From the NCBI GenBank assembly GCA_016208495.1, contig JACQXX010000086.1, positions 25,606 to 89,605 of the forward strand: a DNA stretch of 64,000 nucleotides, in the 5' to 3' direction. The notes under the pieces are model-generated. The model was not told where the DNA came from, ran no database searches, and saw nothing but the letters and a program-made list of their open reading frames with translations. Shown here piece by piece: positions 26,098 to 33,916 of the stretch. The position numbers and the translations under genes were made by a program. Positions within the stretch are counted from its first letter, which is position 1. Every line of letters starts with the position of its first letter. Origin of the DNA: Acidobacteriota bacterium. Lineage in GTDB: Bacteria; Acidobacteriota; Blastocatellia; Chloracidobacteriales; Chloracidobacteriaceae.

Positions 26098-26779
26098 TGA
26101 TGAACCCCAAATTACCCGCGTTCTCCGCCGGGCGTTGATGGCGCGTGGCTACGAGGTCCGAACTGCGGCTGAAGGGGTTGAGGCGCTTGATGTGTTCAAA
26201 ACCTGGACACCGGATCTGGTCGTCACCGATCTGTCAATGCCCAATATGGGCGGTCTGGAACTCTGTGAACGGCTTCGGGCAATCTCAGTCGTTCCCATTA
26301 TTGTTCTCTCCGTCAAAGGCGACGAGCGGACCAAGGTCGAGGCGTTGGATGCCGGAGCAGATGATTATGTTACCAAACCCTTTGGCATTGATGAGTTACT
26401 GGCTCGAATCCGAGCTGCCCTGCGGCGGTTGGCGGTGCCGGTCGCGGAGCCCAAAACAACTTTGACTTCAGGTGATTTTGTCATTGACCTCGAAGCCCGC
26501 CGGGTACTTCTCAACGACCTGGAAGTTCATCTCACACCAAAAGAATATGACTTACTGGCCTACTTGATCCGCCATGCCGGGAAAGTGCTTACGCATCGGA
26601 CGTTGCTGGCGGCAGTCTGGGGCGGGAATTATGTTGAGCAAACCGAATACCTGCGGGTTTTTATTGGCCAGTTGCGCAAGAAAATCGAGCCGGATCCCTC
26701 CAAACCACGCTACATCCTGACCGAACCCTGGGTTGGCTATCGCTTTCAGACAGAGCGAAATAGTGAAATGGCGAAGTAG
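26066..26779 (+). CDS. kdpE: KdpE, OmpR-type response regulator
   Basis: 237 residues from the ATG at 26066 (MPEPKRILLVDDEPQ), preceded by AAGGA. Receiver domain with acidic pair DD, phospho-Asp in VVTDLSMPN and conserved Lys in VTKPFG; winged-helix DNA-binding domain from about 135 (LTPKEYDLLAYLIRH, LRVFIGQLRKKIEPDPSKPRYI). It activates kdp transcription when phosphorylated. Earlier in-frame starts (26033, 26042) would lengthen an already standard N-terminus and overlap the kinase more. Confidence 0.95.
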   Translation: MPEPKRILLVDDEPQITRVLRRALMARGYEVRTAAEGVEALDVFKTWTPDLVVTDLSMPNMGGLELCERLRAISVVPIIVLSVKGDERTKVEALDAGADDYVTKPFGIDELLARIRAALRRLAVPVAEPKTTLTSGDFVIDLEARRVLLNDLEVHLTPKEYDLLAYLIRHAGKVLTHRTLLAAVWGGNYVEQTEYLRVFIGQLRKKIEPDPSKPRYILTEPWVGYRFQTERNSEMAK

Positions 26780-26940
26780 CGAAATAGTGAAGTCGTGAAA
26801 TAGTGAAATAGTGAAATAGAATAGAATCCAGTGATTCTAGTGATTCATTGTTGACAGTGGCGGATATAGAAATGACACTTCGCTACTTCGCTACTTCGCT
26901 ACTTCGCTACTTTGCTACTTCGCTACGTCACTTTTCTATT
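26776..26940. repeat. Mirror-paired octamer arrays (AGTGAAAT / CTACTTCG)
   Basis: The left array of TAGCGAAA and TAGTGAAA units starts at the kdpE stop. The right array of CTACTTCG units (about 26878-26925) ends near the cheR start. The arms are near complements and could form a long stem. Confidence 0.85.
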
Positions 26941-26942
26941 CA

Positions 26943-27779
26943 ATGGCAAAAAAGCTGGCCAATCCTCATCTGCGCACTCTGGAAAGTACTTTGTCGAGCG
27001 TCTATGGCTGGGCGTTGACCACGACGATGCGTGCCACCTTGCAGGAAGTCATCACCAGTAAAGCTCAGCGGCTAGGACTCGATGAAATCACATACTGTCG
27101 GATGGCAGTCAAATCAGGTGGTGAACTCCAGTCTGTGGCTGAAGGAGTGATCAGCCGTGAAACCCTTTTTTTTCGAGATCAAGAGCAGTATCGGGCACTC
27201 CAAATGCTGGTGTTGCCAGCGTTGATCGAACGACGACAAAACGACCGCAAATTGCGCCTCTGGAGCGTCGGATGTTCGACCGGTGAAGAACCCTTTTCGC
27301 TGGCGATGCTGGTTGAATGTCTAATCACTGACCGGGAAAACTGGCGAGTGGAAATCCTGGCGGTTGAACTGTCGAGCAAGTCATTGATGGAAGCGAACGT
27401 AGGCCGTTATCCCGCCTCACAGTTGATCAATGTGGAGGCAGATTTCCGCGAACGCTTTTTTTCGATTCCTCAGACAGGAAATACCAATCTGCTGGAGTTA
27501 GACCGGAAAGTCCGGCGCAATGTCAAATTCCGACATGCCAACCTCTATGATGCCCAACTCTGGCAGTTTCTGCCGGGACAATTTGATTTGATCGTCTGTT
27601 CCAATGTGCTGTGTGATATGCACCACACCGGGGTTCAGCAAACGCTGGGACGGGTGCATCAGGCATTGTCACCGCATGGCTATTTTATGGTCAGCCCAAC
27701 CGAAGCCTCTCTGGTTGTTTCTTCGCGTCTCAAACCAGCCCGGGCGCTTCCCTCTGGATTTTTTTTGAAAGCTGAGTGA
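26943..27779 (+). CDS. CheR-type protein-glutamate methyltransferase
   Basis: 278 residues. An N-terminal helical CheR_N-like region contains SRETLFFRDQEQY. The SAM-binding domain has LWSVGCSTGEEPFSLAML (motif I), then AVELSSKSLMEANVGRYP, VKFRHANLYD and DLIVCSNVLCDMH. CheR methylates chemoreceptor glutamates using S-adenosylmethionine. The usual RNVLIYF motif is SNVLCDM here, and there are no receptor or CheB genes nearby, so the target may be a non-chemotaxis pathway. The start sits next to an octamer array. Confidence 0.88.
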   Translation: MAKKLANPHLRTLESTLSSVYGWALTTTMRATLQEVITSKAQRLGLDEITYCRMAVKSGGELQSVAEGVISRETLFFRDQEQYRALQMLVLPALIERRQNDRKLRLWSVGCSTGEEPFSLAMLVECLITDRENWRVEILAVELSSKSLMEANVGRYPASQLINVEADFRERFFSIPQTGNTNLLELDRKVRRNVKFRHANLYDAQLWQFLPGQFDLIVCSNVLCDMHHTGVQQTLGRVHQALSPHGYFMVSPTEASLVVSSRLKPARALPSGFFLKAE

Positions 27780-27893
27780 ATCGCGAGCATAGCGAGCGAG
27801 GGAGTGAGTCGTGAGGAGCGAGTAGTCAAACAAAAACCAATTGTTTAATGAGAGAACGTGAACCCCAGTTCAGGATAAGAATTTATCTTTAGG

Positions 27894-27998
27894 GCCTATC
27901 CCAAAACTCAGATTTGGTCAGTGCCACCTGCTCACGCGGGTGGCATTGATTCGGTATCATCTGGATTTGACGACGCGGGAGGGAGTTTGGGGATAGGC
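27894..27998. repeat. Nested inverted-repeat element B
   Basis: Outer arms GCCTATCCCAAAACTC and GAGTTTGGGGATAGGC (16 bp, one mismatch); inner hairpin TGCCACC / GGTGGCA at 27922-27945. The arms look like insertion-sequence termini, so this may be a MITE. A related inner segment is at 46987-47015. Confidence 0.75.
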
Positions 27999-28028
27999 TC
28001 GTAACGTTAGACCCTGGGTTGACTACTC

Positions 28029-28182
28029 ATATGCGCCAGGATAAGAAAGCCCGTGCCCTTTCCGTTGGTATTGAATGACGTTTTTGTTGGGTTTGGGTCT
28101 CGTCCTGACCGTGACCGTGGGCTTCGCACCACGGCTATTACACGACGACCCTCCGGGCCTGAAATCCTTATCCTGGCGCTTA
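28029..28182 (-). repeat. MITE-like element, full copy 1
   Basis: Terminal inverted repeats GCGCCAGGATAAG (28033-28045) and CTTATCCTGGCGC (28167-28179) bound a core with CCGTGGGCTTCGCACCACGG and CGACCCTCCGGGCCTGAAAT. A 14 bp direct repeat TGGGTTGACTACTC flanks the element (28015-28028 and 28183-28196). It carries no transposase. Confidence 0.85.
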
Positions 28183-28326
28183 TGGGTTGACTACTCGCTA
28201 CTCGCTACTCGCTCCTCACTAGCTCGCTACTTGCTTCTCGTTCTTCCACTCACTTGTCACATTCCGCCTAAATCATTAGAATCAAGCCGAATAAAAGACG
28301 TTCTGCAACTGCCTGGAAAACGCACT

Positions 28327-29805
28327 TTGGTTGCCCCTCTACAAAAACAAAATCCAATTCACTCTCTCGAACCTCATTCGATATCGGCTCTCGAAACTGA
28401 TCACCGGCACTTTTCACGTTTGGTCTTTACCCGGCGGGCAGTCCAGGTTGTTTGGGCCCTGTCACCGGTGATTCTTTCGTGTTGGCGTGACCTGCATCGG
28501 TACTGGTTCTTTGGAAAGCCACTTAAACGGAGTGAGTCGCATCATGCACGCCGCGCTATCACCATCCGCCGGAAAATCGAATCCCTTGGCGTGAGCTTCA
28601 TCAAAGTTGGACAGGTCCTCAGCACTCGCGGAGATTTGTTTCCCAAAGTCTATATCGACACCTTGAGTACGCTTCAAGACAGTGTCAATCCGTTGCCGTT
28701 TGAACTGGTTCGCACTGAGTTGGAAGATGTTTACGGGCAGTCATTGGCCGTGATCTTTGACACTTTTTCGGAAAAGCCGCTGGCGTCGGCCTCAATGGGA
28801 CAGGTTCATCAGGCGACATATGCCGGTCGGGAAGTGGTGGTCAAGCTGGTGCGACCTGGTATTGAGCCGCTGGTTTGGATTGACTATTTCTTGATTCAGG
28901 CGATTTTGAATTTTCTGGAATCGCAATTTTCCCGCTTGACGGCCAGTACCTCGGACATTCAGGTTTTCCTCCGGCTGTTTCGACAGGTCGTGACCGAAGT
29001 TCATCGCGGAATGCTGGAAGAGATTGATTTTCACCGCGAACGGCTCAACGCCGAGCGTCTCTTCAAGCAGTTGGCAACGCGACCTGGAGTCAAGGTACCT
29101 AAAACCGTACCGGAACTCTGCCATCCAACGGTCCTGGTTCTGGAATATCTTGCCGGAACAAAAATCTCAGATCTGGAAACGCTTCGACATCAAGGATTTG
29201 AACCGCTGAAGCTGGTTGAGCAGGTGGTTGAACTCTATGTCGAAATGATTTTAGTCAACGGCGTCTATCACGGTGATCCACATCCGGGGAACATTTTTGT
29301 CAGTTCGCGGGGCGAGATCATTCTTTTTGATTTTGGCATTGTGCGGGAACTTTCCCAGGCGATGCGCGATGGTTTGATGGCAATGGTCTTAGCTGGTGTC
29401 CTTGGTGAAGTTGAGGGTGTGGTGGATGAACTTTACCGGCTGGGAATTCTGGATCCAGCAGCCAACCGCGAAACCGCATTGATTGTCGCCCGCAAAATTG
29501 CGGATCTCCATTTTCAAGGAGTTGGCACGGCAGATCGGATTGAAACCACACGCCGCTTCATTCGCAACGCATTTGGCTATCTGCCGTTGCATCTGCCTCA
29601 AGAACTGGTGTATGTGTTTCGTGTCACCTCCATGCTCGAAGGTCTCGGCACCCGAGTGAAACCCGGTTGGAATATGATGGCCGATGGCAGCCCAGCCATT
29701 CGCCGCGTCGTCGGACACCTCCTGGTTCAACACACATCTGTTTCCTGGCTGGACACGGTTCGCTCCTGGGCCAAACGTTTGTGGAATTCATTTTTTCGTG
29801 AGTAG
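28327..29805 (+). CDS. UbiB/ABC1-family atypical protein kinase
   Basis: The open frame extends back to 28075, but its first ~57 codons are encoded by the MITE and CTACTCG repeats and have no family resemblance. The conserved part starts near 28420. I place the start provisionally at the in-frame TTG at 28327 (492 residues); no ATG lies between the repeats and the kinase core. Family motifs are intact: IKVGQVLSTRGDLFP (KxGQ), ASASMGQVHQA, VVVKLVRPG, EIDFHRERLNAERL, GVYHGDPHPGNIFV and LFDFGIVREL. UbiB proteins support quinone or isoprenoid-lipid metabolism in the membrane; a C-terminal hydrophobic hairpin is not obvious. Confidence 0.85.
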   Translation: MVAPLQKQNPIHSLEPHSISALETDHRHFSRLVFTRRAVQVVWALSPVILSCWRDLHRYWFFGKPLKRSESHHARRAITIRRKIESLGVSFIKVGQVLSTRGDLFPKVYIDTLSTLQDSVNPLPFELVRTELEDVYGQSLAVIFDTFSEKPLASASMGQVHQATYAGREVVVKLVRPGIEPLVWIDYFLIQAILNFLESQFSRLTASTSDIQVFLRLFRQVVTEVHRGMLEEIDFHRERLNAERLFKQLATRPGVKVPKTVPELCHPTVLVLEYLAGTKISDLETLRHQGFEPLKLVEQVVELYVEMILVNGVYHGDPHPGNIFVSSRGEIILFDFGIVRELSQAMRDGLMAMVLAGVLGEVEGVVDELYRLGILDPAANRETALIVARKIADLHFQGVGTADRIETTRRFIRNAFGYLPLHLPQELVYVFRVTSMLEGLGTRVKPGWNMMADGSPAIRRVVGHLLVQHTSVSWLDTVRSWAKRLWNSFFRE

Positions 29806-29950
29806 GTAGTGAGTCAGTAGTCGGTAGTCAGTAGACCAAACCCAGGTATTCCAGTTTGCAAAGACCTTGAAAAGAACTCTTTGCAACTGACTCAATAAGA
29901 ACCCAATCCACTTGACAAGAAATTCAAATCCCCAACACTCGACTACTGAT
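29806..29950 (+). repeat. Dispersed TCAGTAG-bounded element, copy 2
   Basis: Begins within a few bases of the UbiB stop with TCAGTAG units. The body (29829-29932) contains ACCAAACCCAGGTATTCCAG, AAGAACTCTTTGCAACTGAC and CACTTGACAAGA, shared with 63898-64000 and, diverged and inverted, with 20672-20808. It ends with CCCAACACTCGACTACTGAT. Confidence 0.85.
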
Positions 29951-30004
29951 GCCAGTTAAGAGTTGAAAAAAATGAGCGGATTTGAACCCGCGAAGCGGGT
30001 GGAA

Positions 30005-30150
30005 GGCTCGTAGCCCAGGGTGCAACCCTGGGAAAACGTTGCCTCCTCACCCCCGCCCGGCCAGCCGCCTACGGCGGCTGGCCGGGCGGGGAAAAGGTGG
30101 GGAATGACCCGAATTCCCAGGGCTCGAAGACTCGCCCTGGGCTACGAGCC
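30005..30150. repeat. Nested inverted-repeat element C
   Basis: Outer arms GGCTCGTAGCCCAGGG (30005-30020) and CCCTGGGCTACGAGCC (30135-30150) are perfect. A middle pair (CCTGGGAA / TTCCCAGG) and a perfect 19 bp inner hairpin (30051-30069 with 30073-30091, CCCCGCCCGGCCAGCCGCC) lie inside. The architecture equals elements A and B with different sequence. Confidence 0.85.
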
Positions 30151-30271
30151 GGCGCCCAGTTCCTGGGCTGAGAACCAAAACGGCTTTAACTCTTCACTGG
30201 CATTACTGACTACTGACTATTAACTTTCAACAGTGGACTTTTACTTTTTCAACATTTCTGGGAGGTTTCTC

Positions 30272-31540
30272 ATGGGTAAAAAAGGGTATGAAGCAAGCAT
30301 CACTCGGCTCGGCTGGCAGTTGCGCACTGCTGTGCTGATGACGCTGAGTGCAATGGTTTTGACCGTTGCGGTCACCACAACCACGGTGGCCCAGTCGGTG
30401 ATACAGATTCGGGGAACTGTCACGTTCAAGGATAAAGAGGACGCCAAACCGGAACCTCGCAAAGACGTTGAAGTTTCCGCCTATCGTCAAGACATCAAAG
30501 GCCAGAAGCCCTTGACCGTAAAGACGAACAAAAAAGGCGAATTTGTCATGACGCTCCAATTTCGCGGCTCATATGTGATGGTGGCAACTGGGGAAAACGT
30601 TCAGGCTCAATTGTTTGGGCCATTTCAGGTGTCAGAGGAACGCAAAGTTGATTTTGAACTCGTGCCTGGTACTGGCAATAAACCAACTGATCAGCAGATT
30701 GCTGACTTTGTCGCCCGCAGTGCCGCCCCAACCACCCAGTTGACCGATGAGCAAAAAGTGGCGATTGAAAAAGCCAAAGAGGAACGCGCCAAGATCGAAG
30801 CCGAAAACGCCAAGATCACCAATGACAACGCGGCGGCTGAAAAACACTTCAAGGCTGGTCTGGAACTCTTTAAAAACAAGAGCTATCTGGAAGCTTCCGT
30901 TGAGTTTAAGGAAGCCGCGAAATACAACAATATTGACGCCGGTATTCCTTACAACGCCGCCGTGGCGCTCCAACAAGCCGGCAACGAAAAGTACACCGCC
31001 AAAGACACAGCCGCCGCCGCCGCACTCTATAAAGAATCGAGTGATTATGGCCTCAAGGCGATTGCCATGAAACCCGAAGAGCCTAGCTATAAAGAATTGA
31101 CCGCCCGTTCCTTGCGGAATTTTGGTGCTTTGACCCGTGATAACTCCTTGATTGAAAAATCAATTGAATTGATGAAGGAAGTCCTTCCTTACAAAGTTGA
31201 TCCAAAGGAAAAGCAGAAAATTATCCTCGACATCGGCAAGACTTATGTCCAAATCAGCAACAAGGATAAGGCGGTGGAAACCTTCCGCTCCTATCTGGCC
31301 AATGATCCTGACAACCCGGAGGTGAAGTATGAATTAGGGTTGCAGTTGATTGCCGACGAAGGTAATAAGAAGGATTTTGAAGAAGGGTTGCTTCTGATGC
31401 AGGACGTCAAAGACAGTCCAAAGGCAAGTGCCGAAACCAAGCAAACCGCCAGTTCGGTTTTAGAAGCCTTTGCGGCAGCCGCTGAAGAAGCCAAGAAAAA
31501 CAAAAAAACTGGTGGCGGCAAGAAAGGGAAAGGAAATTAG
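30272..31540 (+). CDS. Secreted TPR protein with carboxypeptidase-regulatory-like N-terminus
   Basis: 422 residues from the ATG at 30272, which has a GGGAGG site. Signal peptide about 1-42. A beta-sandwich follows (about 45-125; IRGTVTFKDKE, KTNKKGEFVMTLQFRGSYVM), then a charged coiled segment rich in Lys/Glu/Ala (about 155-190). TPR units come next (ADDAAAEKHFKAGLELFKNKSYLEASVEF-like, IPYNAAVALQQAGN, VQISNKDKAVETFRSYLANDPDN), with a Lys/Gly-rich tail. Probably a periplasmic scaffold. The function is unknown. The stop codon leads directly into GGGCTGAAGA repeats. Confidence 0.82.
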   Translation: MGKKGYEASITRLGWQLRTAVLMTLSAMVLTVAVTTTTVAQSVIQIRGTVTFKDKEDAKPEPRKDVEVSAYRQDIKGQKPLTVKTNKKGEFVMTLQFRGSYVMVATGENVQAQLFGPFQVSEERKVDFELVPGTGNKPTDQQIADFVARSAAPTTQLTDEQKVAIEKAKEERAKIEAENAKITNDNAAAEKHFKAGLELFKNKSYLEASVEFKEAAKYNNIDAGIPYNAAVALQQAGNEKYTAKDTAAAAALYKESSDYGLKAIAMKPEEPSYKELTARSLRNFGALTRDNSLIEKSIELMKEVLPYKVDPKEKQKIILDIGKTYVQISNKDKAVETFRSYLANDPDNPEVKYELGLQLIADEGNKKDFEEGLLLMQDVKDSPKASAETKQTASSVLEAFAAAAEEAKKNKKTGGGKKGKGN

Positions 31541-31860
31541 GGCTGAAGAAGTCGGGCTGAAGACTCGCAAGCTCAGGGCTGAAGAAGTCGGGTTCAATAC
31601 CCTGAGCCCGATGTCTTCGGACATCTGGCTCGACAATTCAAATCAGTTTGCGAAATCATGGGCATTTGTGAAAGGCTGGTCTCTCAGATCAAATTTTCAC
31701 CATGCCCATTTTCATTTTAGGAAAAATTCAAAGTTCCACCCCTGGAATTTATCCTCATACCATTTTGGATGGAAAGACTCGTGTTAGAAAATAGTCAAGT
31801 GATTCAATCAGATGAACTTAGTGAATTACTGACTACTAACTACTGACTACAAACTGGTAT
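31541..31860. repeat. Repeat-filled spacer upstream of ispG
   Basis: GGGCTGAAGA units start at the stop codon, partly mirrored by GAGCCCGATGTCTTCGG. At 31786-31858 lies a dispersed segment (AAAATAGTCAAGTGATTCAA, GAACTTAGTGAATTACTGAC) ending in CTACTGACTACAAACTGG; similar copies are at 37250-37297, 45903-45965 and 62720-62795. No gene is seen in the 31541-31907 spacer. Confidence 0.75.
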
Positions 31861-31907
31861 CACTACAGATCGGGTGGAACTACACAGAAAGGAAGTCAGG
31901 AAATATC

Positions 31908-33134
31908 GTGGCTACGATTCATCGCAGAAAATCAGTGCCGGTCAATGTCGGAGGCGTGTGGGTAGGGGGCACTCACCCAATTGTGGTTCAATCAATGACC
32001 AATACCGACACGGCGGACATTGCTGGCACCGTCGAGCAAGTTGCCGCTCTGGCTCGGGCCGGTTCAGAACTGGTCCGCATTACCGTCAACACTCGCGAAG
32101 CCGCCGCCGCCGTGGGTGAAATTGATAAACAGTTGAAAACACAAGGGGTTTTTGTTCCGCTGGTCGGTGATTTTCACTACAACGGACATATTCTGCTGCG
32201 TGAATATCCAGACTGTGCCCGGGCCCTGGCGAAATACCGAATCAACCCCGGCAATGTCGGTTTTGGCCGAAAACACGATGCGAACTTCAAAACCATCATT
32301 GATTTAGCGATTGAATATGACAAGCCGGTGCGAATTGGGGTCAACTGGGGGTCGCTTGATCAACAGATGCTGGCTCGAATGATGGACGAAAATGCCAGTT
32401 TGCCGGTGCCGCTTGATGCCCGGGGCGTGATGATCAAAGCCTTGATTGCCAGCGCACTGGAATCAGCCGCGATGGCTGAAGAATACGGCCTGCCACATAA
32501 TCGCATTCTCATCAGTACCAAAGTTTCGGAAGTCCAGGACTTGATTGATGTCTATCGTGAACTGGCAACCCAGTGTGATTTCCCGCTTCATCTTGGGTTG
32601 ACCGAAGCCGGGATGGGCAGCAAAGGCATTGTCGCCAGTACGGCTGCCATGTCGGTGCTCTTGCTGGAAGGCATCGGTGACACGATTCGGGTCTCGCTGA
32701 CTCCACCGCCGGGTGGGGATCGCACTGAAGAAGTGATTGTGGCTCAACAAATTTTGCAGACAATGGGATTGCGCAGCTTTACACCGCTCGTCACCGCCTG
32801 CCCCGGATGTGGCCGCACCACCAGCACGCTCTTCCAGGAAATGGCGGAAGATATTCAGTCATATCTGCGCAACCAGATACCGATTTGGAAAATCACCCAT
32901 CCCGGTGTCGAGGAAATGAAGGTGGCCGTGATGGGCTGCATTGTGAATGGACCCGGTGAATCAAAACACGCCAGTATTGGCATTTCGCTTCCTGGAACAG
33001 GCGAAGACCCCCGAGCGCCGGTGTATGTTGACGGTGTAAAGGTCGTCACGTTGGAGGGCGCCGCTATCGTGCCGGAATTCTTATCGCTTCTGAATCGGTA
33101 TGTTGATGAGAAGTTTGCCAAAAACAGAGGCTGA
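31908..33134 (+). CDS. ispG: IspG, 4-hydroxy-3-methylbut-2-enyl-diphosphate synthase
   Basis: 408 residues, starting with GTG at 31908 behind an AAAGGAAG site. It has the TIM-barrel part with [21 protein letters not shown] and RINPGNVGF. The reductase part holds the [4Fe-4S] cluster cysteines in TACPGCGRT and [11 protein letters not shown]. IspG converts the cyclic diphosphate MEcPP to HMBPP, the penultimate MEP-pathway step, using reduced ferredoxin or flavodoxin. It sits apart from other isoprenoid genes. Confidence 0.97.
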   Translation: MATIHRRKSVPVNVGGVWVGGTHPIVVQSMTNTDTADIAGTVEQVAALARAGSELVRITVNTREAAAAVGEIDKQLKTQGVFVPLVGDFHYNGHILLREYPDCARALAKYRINPGNVGFGRKHDANFKTIIDLAIEYDKPVRIGVNWGSLDQQMLARMMDENASLPVPLDARGVMIKALIASALESAAMAEEYGLPHNRILISTKVSEVQDLIDVYRELATQCDFPLHLGLTEAGMGSKGIVASTAAMSVLLLEGIGDTIRVSLTPPPGGDRTEEVIVAQQILQTMGLRSFTPLVTACPGCGRTTSTLFQEMAEDIQSYLRNQIPIWKITHPGVEEMKVAVMGCIVNGPGESKHASIGISLPGTGEDPRAPVYVDGVKVVTLEGAAIVPEFLSLLNRYVDEKFAKNRG

Positions 33135-33190
33135 ACACCTTGAAATAAAGCGGTATCAAGCTGCCGCATTCCGAAAAAGGGTAAGACTGT

Positions 33191-33664
33191 ATGTTGACGG
33201 CTGAACGTGGACTCTTTCAATACACCCACTGGGCAAACCAGGAAATTCTGGTGGGACTCAAGCAGGGGACTCCGCCAAATCAAAAAGCATTGCGGTTATT
33301 TGCTCATATTCTCAAAGCTGAAGAGGGCTGGTTACGGCGAATGCAGGGGGAAGACACCTTTGGCATGAATTTCTGGCCGGATGTGAGCGTTGCCGAATGT
33401 GAACACCTGGCTGACCGGATGCGCCAAGCCTATACCACGTTTTTAGGCAGCCTGACCGCAGAGGACCTTGGCCGGAAGGCGGTTTATCGCAACAGCCAGG
33501 GAACTGAATATCAGACAGCGGTTCGGGATGTTCTGGTCCACGTTGCTTTTCATGGCGCCTATCATCGCGGCCAGATTGCCATGGTGTTGCGTGGTGACGG
33601 CGTACCCCCACCCTACACTGATTTCATCGGCTTTGAGCGCATCGTGGGAAGCCCTTTTGAATAA
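33191..33664 (+). CDS. DinB-family protein (putative metal-dependent)
   Basis: 157 residues forming the DinB/YfiT four-helix pattern: an N-terminal YTHWANQEIL helix, FAHILKAEEGWL (first metal His) and VLVHVAFHGAYHRGQIAMVL with two more histidines. Members bind a metal ion and some act as thiol-dependent transferases; the activity here is unknown. It starts 56 bp after ispG in the same direction, and the C-terminus runs to a GAAGAAT-type repeat. Confidence 0.88.
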   Translation: MLTAERGLFQYTHWANQEILVGLKQGTPPNQKALRLFAHILKAEEGWLRRMQGEDTFGMNFWPDVSVAECEHLADRMRQAYTTFLGSLTAEDLGRKAVYRNSQGTEYQTAVRDVLVHVAFHGAYHRGQIAMVLRGDGVPPPYTDFIGFERIVGSPFE

Positions 33665-33880
33665 AGAATGAAGAAAGTGGTTAGTGGTTAGTGATTAGTG
33701 GTTAGTTCTTGGTTCCTGGTTCTTCTTCGAAAATATTGATTTCTAACCACGAACCACGAACCACTAACCACTAAGGGACTGTAAAAATACAACTTCCCGT
33801 TTTTATCGAAAGTCACCCGGAGAGATCCAATTTCAGAACAGGCAACCACGAAATACACGAAAAACACGAAAAAGAAATCC
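33662..33880. repeat. Mirror-paired GTGGTTA/TAACCAC arrays plus CACGAAA repeat
   Basis: GTGGTTA units (about 33676-33708) are mirrored by TAACCAC units (33742-33772) around GAAAATATTGATTTC, as at 14190-14240. Further on, CCACGAAATACACGAAAAAC (33845-33872) is the inverted match of the segment at 44117-44144. Confidence 0.85.
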
Positions 33881-33916
33881 AAAGACTTCAATGGGGTCTG
33901 AGCTTTTGTCAGGGAA

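Larger units (their letters stand above)
27811..28219. repeat. Composite spacer bounded by GAGCGAGTAG arms
   Basis: GTGAGGAGCGAGTAG (27811-27825) is the exact complement of CTACTCGCTCCTCAC (28205-28219). Between them lie nested element B (27894-27998) and a full MITE copy (28029-28182). Short GAGCGAG and CTACTCG repeats flank the arms. Confidence 0.8.
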
